Below, in pieces: positions 1 to 5,055 of a stretch of 5,055 nt of DNA. This DNA is from Euryarchaeota archaeon UBA623 (GTDB lineage Archaea > Thermoplasmatota > Poseidoniia > Poseidoniales > Thalassarchaeaceae). The stretch's first letter is position 1. Every line of letters begins with the position of its first letter. The position numbers and the translations under genes were made by a program. The DNA lies in the NCBI GenBank assembly GCA_002505325.1, contig DAUV01000071.1, positions 1 through 5,055 of the forward strand, read 5' to 3'. The notes under the pieces were generated by a model. It had not been told where the DNA came from and made no database searches. It saw only the letters and a program-made list of their open reading frames with translations.

Positions 1-8
1 GGCAAAGT

Positions 9-1550
9 ATGTCTGTCTTCGTTCCGTACCTGGTTAGGGACCCCATTACTGGTTTCGTACAGAACTCAACTGTAGTGGACATCGACAAGGGGGCGTCCGT
101 AACCCTCGACTTACTCGCCCCACCGAGGGTCTCGCTGCTCGTGATGCTAGTCGGAGACGAAGGGAGGTCCAATTGGCCTGTCAGAGCCGCTAACGAGTCA
201 TGGGGTTCTTGGTTGGAGAGAGGTGGCGCAGAGGGAGAGTCTGGCTTTGCGGTAAGAAGAGTCGACGGCAATACCTCGTTGGATTACCTAAACGCTAGTC
301 AGGAATCGGGTGGAGCCGTCTTGGTGAAGGCCTTGCTATCGGAAAGGGTGGCTACAGTCGCAGAGGGCGAAGGGGGTACGCACTCATCGGGAGTGGTTCA
401 TGGGAGGGTTGTCTACGAGAGGCTACATGAAATCACTGACCCTGCTAACTCACTGGACCCGGTCGATGGAAAGGCAGGATACTGGGACAGATGGGCCGGC
501 CAGGGGAACCTCGCATACGAGGATGCAGCTCAGTACCTAATTTCCGAGCTTTCCTCCTTCGGCCTCGAAGTGATGACTCATCGGTTCGAGTTCACTGACA
601 TCTTGGGCAACCAGAACCCCGAGTCGTACAACGTATGCGCCTACAAGTGGGGGAGCGTCTTCACGGACGAATGGCTGGTTTTCGGCGCTCACTTCGACAT
701 AGCGCCTCCTGCGAACTTGGTCTTACTTGACCCTCACGTCACGGGTTCGAGGTCGTATGGAACTCGCGTCGGTGCATACGACAACTCCGCGGGAACTTCC
801 ATGGTGCTGGAAACCGCTCGTGCTCTCGTCGAGTTCGAGAGCAGGAGGACGATGGTGTTCTGCCTTTGGTCTGGGGAAGAGGGAGGCAAGAGGGGATCGG
901 ATTATTGGACAGACTACTACGTCAAGGAGGACAACCCCGATGTCACGGTTACTAACTACATCAATCTCGACATGGCGGGTGTGAACTGGCCAGGGGGCGG
1001 GGGCGCCCCCCATGGGGACCCGGACCCCCAGATAGACGAGGACGGGTACCCGAAGGACACGGAGGTGTGGCCTATGCGCGTCTACATCGGACCTGGTCCG
1101 AACCACGACAGTCTCGACCAACCTGGGATGGTGGGGCTATCCAACTGGATAGGATCGGATGCATTGGGCCTAGAGGAGCAGATGGGCACCCTGGTGGGGG
1201 CCAACTACTCGGCAGATACGTGGAAGACGGATGTGTGGTTGGACATGGATCGGCCCGAGATAATCGTCTACGAGGACACCACCGCACGAAGTGACCATGC
1301 CAGCTTCCAGGACAACCTCGGCACGGTCACAGTTGGGTTCGGTGGCCTCGTAGACGGGTACTGGTGCTATCACCAAACCTGTGACACACTAGAGGAGATG
1401 GAGCAGTGGATGGACACAACCGGCAAGGACTACGGCGATGAGAGCACGGGAGTCGCGAATCTTGTGAACAGCCTCGACATGATCACATGGTGGGCGTTAA
1501 TGACCTTCTTCCACTGTGACGAGCAACCAGTTCTGAATGCGCTAATCTAG
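9..1550 (+). CDS. M28-family zinc metallopeptidase (aminopeptidase-like), N-terminus possibly incomplete
   Basis: This is a predicted di-zinc exopeptidase of the M28 family, which removes N-terminal residues from peptides. From the visible start the protein has 513 residues. The catalytic domain spans about 155-500 and shows the family pattern in order: GAHFD with zinc ligand H228, YDNSAG with bridging D258, SGEEG with catalytic E290 and ligand E291, NLDMAG with D321, the conserved SDHASF at 429-433, and a late YHQTCDT with H455 as the probable last ligand. Residues 1-115 are a less conserved beta-rich region that I do not recognise. No signal peptide follows the ATG at 9, and the frame is open to the left edge, so the real start and any export signal may lie outside the window. 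Several N-x-S/T sequons (N19, N62, N88, N95, N399) would fit an extracellular protein. Between D321 and the SDH motif is a long Gly/Pro/Asp-rich insertion (about 326-420). The gene converges with the minus-strand protease gene. Family is secure; substrate and exact start are not. Confidence 0.9.
   Translation: MSVFVPYLVRDPITGFVQNSTVVDIDKGASVTLDLLAPPRVSLLVMLVGDEGRSNWPVRAANESWGSWLERGGAEGESGFAVRRVDGNTSLDYLNASQESGGAVLVKALLSERVATVAEGEGGTHSSGVVHGRVVYERLHEITDPANSLDPVDGKAGYWDRWAGQGNLAYEDAAQYLISELSSFGLEVMTHRFEFTDILGNQNPESYNVCAYKWGSVFTDEWLVFGAHFDIAPPANLVLLDPHVTGSRSYGTRVGAYDNSAGTSMVLETARALVEFESRRTMVFCLWSGEEGGKRGSDYWTDYYVKEDNPDVTVTNYINLDMAGVNWPGGGGAPHGDPDPQIDEDGYPKDTEVWPMRVYIGPGPNHDSLDQPGMVGLSNWIGSDALGLEEQMGTLVGANYSADTWKTDVWLDMDRPEIIVYEDTTARSDHASFQDNLGTVTVGFGGLVDGYWCYHQTCDTLEEMEQWMDTTGKDYGDESTGVANLVNSLDMITWWALMTFFHCDEQPVLNALI
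999..1010. repeat. 12-base perfect G/C palindrome inside the M28 gene
   Basis: GGGGGCGCCCCC reads identically on both strands. It lies in the codons for the Gly-rich start of the peptidase insertion (around residues 331-334), in a local G-run context. It may simply reflect glycine, alanine and proline codons; no regulatory role is indicated. Confidence 0.6.
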
Positions 1551-1565
1551 CCCGAAGCCGCACGA

Positions 1566-2390
1566 CTACAGAATCCCGTTGGTGTTCATTGTGATGTAAA
1601 CCATGGCTATTGCTACGCTGAGGCAGGTGTAGAAGATGGGTTCTGACCACGTCTTGATCTTCTTCCCATCCAGGGGCCCGAAAGGAAGCATGTTGAATGC
1701 GCACAGGATGGCATTGCCCCACAGCCAGTATACGATGACGACGTCTATTAGGCCCACGAATCCCCCTAGGACAAGCCATGCACTGTATCCCAGAGCCCAT
1801 AGAGCCATGTTGGTAATCGGACCTGCAACCGCAATCTTGCCGAATTGGTTCCTCGTAGCATTCCCCGCGACCATCACCGCTCCGGGTGCCATGAATACAA
1901 TCCCGAGGAATGCGGCTAGGATCAAGCCGAACCTCAAGCCCCCCGGATCAGCCCTGAACTCTGCCCAACAGCCGTAGTACTTGGCTACGAACTTGTGAGC
2001 GAACTCGTGCAGGATGAATGCCGGTGCAAGCGAAATCAAAGACAGCAGGCAATAATCCGGGAATTCAGAGGACACGCCATCCAAAACCCCTCCATCGAAC
2101 ATCAGTGCTAGTGCCAGCGTGAAAGCACCCGTGGCTATGGCGAGATGGTTGATCTCTGTTCTAGAGAAGTGCCATATCGACCCCCTGTGCATAGAAGCCG
2201 AACCCATGGTTCGTGGGTCTCCGAAGAAGCTGGAAGTCATCCTCCCACCTTGATCCATCTGGACTATGCGGATTCGTGGCTGCCTCCACGTTCCATCGTC
2301 CCTAGCAGCCGAGTGGCTGCTTGCCCTCTGGCGTGCTTCGAGGGGGTCGTCGTCTACCCTCCATGCCCGGGGGTCCCTCTCCGCTGCCAT
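1566..2390 (-). CDS. Site-2-type (M50 family) membrane zinc metalloprotease
   Basis: This is a predicted intramembrane zinc protease of the S2P/M50 family, which cuts membrane-embedded or membrane-proximal substrates such as anchored regulators or signal peptide remnants. Counted from the ATG at 2390 it has 274 residues. Hydrophobic segments lie at about 82-99, 112-130, 153-174, 184-211, 215-235 and 252-268. The HEFAH motif (H128, E129, H132) supplies two zinc ligands and the catalytic Glu. VAGPITN (G190, P191, N194) and NMLPFGPLDG (233-242, with D241 as third ligand) are the other family motifs. The piece after HExxH (YYGCWAEFRADPGGL) resembles archaeal members. The start is uncertain. A TTG at 2420 adds ten residues. 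An ATG at 2240 has AAGGTG five bases upstream and would give 224 residues, still with the whole membrane domain. I chose 2390 because it is ATG, close behind the upstream gene, and has a TATA-like element about 26 bases before it. It follows the zinc-ribbon gene, possibly in one transcript. Substrate unknown. Confidence 0.88.
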   Translation of the reverse strand: MAAERDPRAWRVDDDPLEARQRASSHSAARDDGTWRQPRIRIVQMDQGGRMTSSFFGDPRTMGSASMHRGSIWHFSRTEINHLAIATGAFTLALALMFDGGVLDGVSSEFPDYCLLSLISLAPAFILHEFAHKFVAKYYGCWAEFRADPGGLRFGLILAAFLGIVFMAPGAVMVAGNATRNQFGKIAVAGPITNMALWALGYSAWLVLGGFVGLIDVVIVYWLWGNAILCAFNMLPFGPLDGKKIKTWSEPIFYTCLSVAIAMVYITMNTNGIL

Positions 2391-2411
2391 CGAATACTGG
2401 TCTCTATCGTC

Positions 2412-2419
2412 TGATATCA
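2412..2419 (-). promoter_or_regulatory. TATA-like element ahead of the membrane protease gene (tentative)
   Basis: On the minus strand TGATATCA is centred about 26 bases upstream of the ATG at 2390. That is where an archaeal TATA box would lie for a leaderless message starting at that ATG. It overlaps the alternative TTG start, so if the element is real the TTG start is unlikely. The match is short and could be chance. Confidence 0.2.
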
Positions 2420-2432
2420 ATGCTCTTCGAAT

Positions 2433-2930
2433 TCAATCGTCCAGAATTTCTTCTATCTCGGAGATGAGATCGTCCCACGTCATTGGTGGTTTTGAGTCTC
2501 CATCCCGAAGTATCTCTCGCATTTCCTCCATTTGCGATTCATCCGGTGGGTTCTCCACCCACTTGTTCTTGTTGCCCACTTCTCGGATCAAGGAGGTCTT
2601 TCTGGAGAGCCTCTGGCTTCTCAAGCGACTCTCGCTGCCCTTCTTGGGGTCATGCTGGTGCTCGCGTATCATTTCAGAGTAAGTTTGCATCCATTTACCG
2701 TGGGAGTCGTCGTCGGTGTAGCTGAAGGGGTCGGCTAGCATCGTGACTAGTTCCCTAGCGAGGCGTTGCGCCTTTGTTCTGGTTTTGCCAGAGGTTAGCC
2801 GGTCCCTAGCTCTGGTGTGCCCCTTGATGCATTCCTTGCATCTGATGGAGCCAGCTACATCTGGTGCATCGCACATGAGGCAACAGACGGAGAAGCCCAT
2901 CTGCTCCATGGCCCTTCTGGGAAGCGACAT
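2433..2930 (-). CDS. Small Cys4 zinc-ribbon protein of unknown function
   Basis: I do not recognise this gene. From the ATG at 2930 it encodes 165 residues. Near the N-terminus is a CxxC-x10-CxxC array (C17, C20, C31, C34, then H38) that should bind one zinc ion as a short ribbon or knuckle. It is followed by a strongly basic stretch (about 38-60, rich in Arg and Lys), a probable helix, a His/Lys/Arg-rich middle (about 88-125), and an acidic C-terminal tail ending in a predicted helix (WDDLISEIEEILDD). There is no signal peptide or membrane segment, so it is probably cytoplasmic. Zinc plus basic residues would fit binding to DNA, RNA or a protein partner, but this is inference. The frame is open further upstream to 3191, but that part lies inside the lipoprotein gene on the same strand and is best read as a shadow. 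No Shine-Dalgarno site precedes the start. It lies 31 bases after the lipoprotein gene and just ahead of the membrane protease gene, suggesting one operon. Confidence 0.72.
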   Translation of the reverse strand: MSLPRRAMEQMGFSVCCLMCDAPDVAGSIRCKECIKGHTRARDRLTSGKTRTKAQRLARELVTMLADPFSYTDDDSHGKWMQTYSEMIREHQHDPKKGSESRLRSQRLSRKTSLIREVGNKNKWVENPPDESQMEEMREILRDGDSKPPMTWDDLISEIEEILDD

Positions 2931-2961
2931 GGTGGACGCTATACGAAGCGCGTTATGAGAG

Positions 2962-4443
2962 TCACTCGGATTCGAAGGCAGATAAGACCCCGAAGCCTTC
3001 CAACAGGCTCGGTCCGCTTCCAAGGTAGCAGAGAATGCCTCGTCTGCTCCTAGAGTCCTCTGGTGTGGAATTGCCATCGGTGGCGCAAGAGCCAGTGCAT
3101 CCGTCGGCGAAGGCGATGTACACTCGTCCTTCTCTGTCGATATGTAGGTCATTGAAGTCCAGGAGGTTTCTGTTGGATCCCCCGATGTCACGACAGTCGC
3201 CGCTGTTGAGGCATATGCTACCTATCTGAACAGGATCTGAGGAGGCTCGGACAGTGTGGAACACCGGATTCGGGTCTAGTGCATTCAGGCTGTATGTGAC
3301 ATAGAGGTAGTAGCTGACGTTGGCATTGGCATAGTGGGCATTCCCATCCCACGGTTCGCCATCGATATTGGATTGGTTCAGCTCACTGCCATTCTCGCTA
3401 CCGAGGTAGGTTATCGCGATTCGTCCGGGGTCGCCAGCATCGATTTGAGGGAATGCGGTCGAGATTACTTGGCTGGGGCTGATACGCATGCTGGTTTGGC
3501 TCCATGACTCCCCGGAGTCGGTGCTGGTCGCCATGTATACGCCCTCGTCGGCGCCTGTCCAGATGTGGTACGCATTCGATTGCGTGTCAGTGGCCACCTC
3601 TGAGTTCTTCCGGGGGTATGGAGTCCCCTGATCCTCGCCCATCGTACGTTCGAACCATGTCAGTCCATTGTCCTTGGAGACAATGACTGTGGGGGTCTCG
3701 ACTCTTGGGGTGACGTAGACTGTTCCATCGGGTGCGGAGGTGATAGCCCCATGAAGGCCCCCGTTGCTCGTAGCTAGCCCAACTAGCAAACCCCCTGCCT
3801 CGAATGTCGCCCCACCATCGAAGCTAGTGTAGCAGAAGATTCCGATGCCTTTGTTGTAGCAGTAGTAAACCGCTTGATCGTAGAATGCCTGTGATACTAG
3901 GCCCCCAATTCCGTAACCGCTTCCTGTCCAGGGCCCAGTTGCGAGTTTTATGTGGTCATTAATGGGTGTCGAGCCTGAGTCATGCGGATTGCCCACCCAG
4001 GTTTCCCCGTCGTCGTCGCTCCAGCAAATCCAAGAAGTCTCCAGACCTTGCATCTGGACATTGAAGATCCTGTCTGTTACTGGATCGACCCAACCATACG
4101 GGTCGTTTGTCTGGAATGCGCATAATGGGCCAGTGACGTCTACCCACGAGTCTCCGTGATCGCAGGATCTCATTACCTTCTCGAATGCGATGAAGAAGAT
4201 GCACCCGCTCGAAGTCACTCCAAGGCTGGGCTCCGCTCCGTCCTCACCTACGTCACTGAAATTGAACACCAACGGGAGAGGGTTTTCGTCTACCAGTTGA
4301 CCGTCTGGTCCTGTGACAAATACGCCCAGTGGTGATTTTTCGTCCTCGACCTCGTTCTTTGGAATGTCATCCTGGAGGCACCCCGAGAATGGCATCAGCA
4401 TCAGCATCAGCGCGGTTGCCAGTGCCAGCCCTGGGCGTAACAT
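2962..4443 (-). CDS. Exported Asp-box (BNR-like) beta-propeller lipoprotein
   Basis: The 493-residue protein starts with a short basic n-region, a hydrophobic core (about 6-19) and a lipobox ending FSGC with C22, so it is probably lipid-anchored on the outer face of the membrane. An acidic linker (about 24-36) follows. Five Asp-box motifs of the form SxDxGxxW/F occur at 93-100, 142-149, 207-214, 256-263 and 307-314, spaced 49-65 residues apart as expected for propeller blades. A further blade-like stretch (DREGRVYIAFADG) near 436-448 lacks the box. This fold is shared by sialidases and many non-enzymatic surface proteins. I see no FRIP-type motif or clear arginine triad, so sialidase activity should not be assumed; glycan or protein binding is equally possible. 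Twelve cysteines include close pairs (C411/C417, C449/C453), suggesting disulfides, and there are several N-glycosylation sequons. ATG at 4443 is the only start that gives a complete signal peptide. The gene is divergent from the MFS transporter gene and first in the minus-strand run. Confidence 0.85.
   Translation of the reverse strand: MLRPGLALATALMLMLMPFSGCLQDDIPKNEVEDEKSPLGVFVTGPDGQLVDENPLPLVFNFSDVGEDGAEPSLGVTSSGCIFFIAFEKVMRSCDHGDSWVDVTGPLCAFQTNDPYGWVDPVTDRIFNVQMQGLETSWICWSDDDGETWVGNPHDSGSTPINDHIKLATGPWTGSGYGIGGLVSQAFYDQAVYYCYNKGIGIFCYTSFDGGATFEAGGLLVGLATSNGGLHGAITSAPDGTVYVTPRVETPTVIVSKDNGLTWFERTMGEDQGTPYPRKNSEVATDTQSNAYHIWTGADEGVYMATSTDSGESWSQTSMRISPSQVISTAFPQIDAGDPGRIAITYLGSENGSELNQSNIDGEPWDGNAHYANANVSYYLYVTYSLNALDPNPVFHTVRASSDPVQIGSICLNSGDCRDIGGSNRNLLDFNDLHIDREGRVYIAFADGCTGSCATDGNSTPEDSRSRRGILCYLGSGPSLLEGFGVLSAFESE
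4392..4409 (-). repeat. Three tandem hexanucleotide repeats in the lipoprotein signal peptide
   Basis: GCATCA occurs three times without mismatch (CTGATG in the coding direction, offset by one base). It encodes Leu-Met three times at residues 12-17, in the hydrophobic core of the signal peptide. Gain or loss of a unit would keep the frame and change the core length by two residues. Confidence 0.8.
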
Positions 4444-4511
4444 TGACCACTGGCTACAGGTAAACGGCTTGAAACCTGTTGATTATTAGGACTCTGTCCA
4501 TCGGAGTGCCC
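4444..4511. promoter_or_regulatory. Divergent promoter region between lipoprotein and MFS genes
   Basis: These 68 bases must hold the promoters of both divergently transcribed genes unless the promoters lie inside coding sequence. The most AT-rich part is at about 4479-4490. On the plus side it sits at the archaeal TATA distance from the transporter ATG. On the minus side it lies about 38-47 bases before the lipoprotein ATG, which would leave a short leader of roughly 10-20 bases. A second weak AT-rich patch (TAAAC at 4461-4465) is too close to the lipoprotein ATG for a leaderless start. No convincing Shine-Dalgarno site precedes either gene and no clear operator palindrome is visible. Confidence 0.5.
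4481..4488 (+). promoter_or_regulatory. TATA-like element for the MFS transporter (tentative)
   Basis: GATTATTA is centred about 27 bases before the ATG at 4512. In archaea this spacing predicts transcription starting at or next to the start codon, giving a leaderless mRNA, in agreement with the lack of a Shine-Dalgarno site. The match to a canonical TATA box is only partial. Confidence 0.35.
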
Positions 4512-5055
4512 ATGGACCCCGAAACAATCCATCGAAGACGCTGGTTGATTCTCGGAATCATGAGTCTGAGTCTGGTAATCACCCTTCTCAATAATGTCAC
4601 AGTTAACGTCGCCTTGCCTGAACTTTCGAAGGAATTGGGAGCCGATAACACCGAATTGCAATGGATCATGGATGCATACGTAATCGTGTTCGGTGGTTTG
4701 CTCCTTGTGATGGGTGCATTCGGTGATAGGTTCGGGAGAAGGCATGCGTTGTTGGTCGGGCTTGCGATCGTGGGTTTGGTCTCTGCGATAACAGCCCAGT
4801 ATGCCACTACTTCCGAGCAAGTGATTGGTGCTAGGGCCTTGATGGGTCTTGGTGCGGCCCTGGTGATGCCGGCAACTCTCTCCGTAATTGTTGTCGTCTT
4901 CCCTCCTGAGGAAAGGGGGAAGGCAGTAGGCATCTGGGTGGGGATGGCAGGGGTTGGTGCTCCTATCGGACTCCTAGTAGGTGGTTGGGCGGTAGAAAAC
5001 TTCGATTGGAGGGCTGTCTTCTGGATTAACCCGCCAATTATTGCATTGGCGATGG
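4512..5055 (+). CDS. MFS transporter, DHA2 (EmrB/QacA-like) drug-efflux type, 3' end missing
   Basis: The first 181 residues of a major facilitator permease are present before the window ends; family members usually have about 450-500 residues and 14 membrane helices. Such proteins normally export toxic compounds in exchange for protons. Visible helices cover about 11-29, 50-69, 79-97, 106-130 and 137-160, followed by the start of another near 168-181. Motif A is intact after helix 2 (GAFGDRFGRRHAL, 68-80). The first-helix signature reads LNNVTVNVALP (26-36), and the fifth-helix motif C reads GVGAPIGLLVGG (147-158). Both differ from the consensus: the usual Asp of the first motif is N27, and the usual Gly-Pro of motif C is G153-L154. 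ARALMGLGAALVMPATLS and the FPPEERGKAVGIW loop are typical of DHA2 members. ATG at 4512 starts the protein at the normal distance before helix 1; a GTG two codons earlier is the only close alternative. The gene is divergent from the lipoprotein gene. Family is firm; substrate cannot be read. Confidence 0.9.
   Translation, partial: MDPETIHRRRWLILGIMSLSLVITLLNNVTVNVALPELSKELGADNTELQWIMDAYVIVFGGLLLVMGAFGDRFGRRHALLVGLAIVGLVSAITAQYATTSEQVIGARALMGLGAALVMPATLSVIVVVFPPEERGKAVGIWVGMAGVGAPIGLLVGGWAVENFDWRAVFWINPPIIALAM

Noticed and set aside
723..1121. Minus-strand open frame of 132 codons inside the M28 gene
   Set aside because: It is opposite the catalytic core of the peptidase, where the plus-strand frame carries the zinc ligands.
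1551..1565. Possible terminator between the convergent genes
   Set aside because: Only 15 bases are available, with no T-run and no stem; nothing supports a terminator there.
1483..1800. Minus-strand open frame across the convergent junction
   Set aside because: It overlaps the 3' end of the M28 gene and the end of the protease gene in a different frame, with His/Arg-rich composition typical of shadow frames.
2266..2682. Plus-strand open frame of 138 codons
   Set aside because: It is antisense to the ends of the protease and zinc-ribbon genes, is Ser/Arg-rich, and has no motif; it is a shadow frame.
2931..3191. N-terminal extension of the zinc-ribbon gene
   Set aside because: It lies entirely inside the end of the same-strand lipoprotein gene and the gap after it, has low-complexity composition, and the cysteine motif starts shortly after the ATG at 2930.
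4407..4820. Second minus-strand open frame (137 codons) overlapping the transporter and the divergent region
   Set aside because: It overlaps both the transporter and the lipoprotein signal peptide in another frame and has no domain-like character.
4454..4933. Long minus-strand open frame (159 codons) at the right end
   Set aside because: It lies antisense to the MFS transporter, whose frame has clear family motifs; the antisense product has no recognisable domain.

Overview
The window looks archaeal, most probably a marine Thermoplasmatota-like genome such as Poseidoniales (Marine Group II). This is an inference from gene content and style: AGG-rich arginine codons, an exported Asp-box lipoprotein beside a secreted-type M28 peptidase, a site-2 protease of the form common in archaea, very short intergenic gaps, and starts that mostly lack Shine-Dalgarno sites but sometimes have an AT-rich element about 25-27 bases upstream. 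No rRNA or marker gene is present to settle it.

Layout: (1) A plus-strand M28-family zinc aminopeptidase-like gene occupies 9-1550; its true start may lie left of the window. (2) It converges, with a 15-base gap, on a minus-strand run of three genes. Read in their own direction these are an Asp-box (BNR-like) beta-propeller lipoprotein (4443 to 2962), a small Cys4 zinc-ribbon protein of unknown function (2930 to 2433), and a polytopic M50/site-2-type membrane metalloprotease (about 2390 to 1566). The gaps are 31 and about 42 bases, so co-transcription is plausible. (3) A 68-base divergent intergenic region separates the lipoprotein gene from a plus-strand MFS drug-efflux-type transporter (DHA2-like). 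The transporter begins at 4512 and runs off the right edge.

As a group the genes describe a cell-surface and membrane neighbourhood: an extracellular peptidase, a surface propeller lipoprotein, a membrane protease and an efflux-type permease. I see no clear sign of a mobile element, CRISPR array, RNA gene or defence system. The least explained gene is the zinc-ribbon protein between the lipoprotein and the membrane protease. The MFS protein has two unusual substitutions at normally conserved motif positions. No stretch longer than 300 bases lacks a gene.
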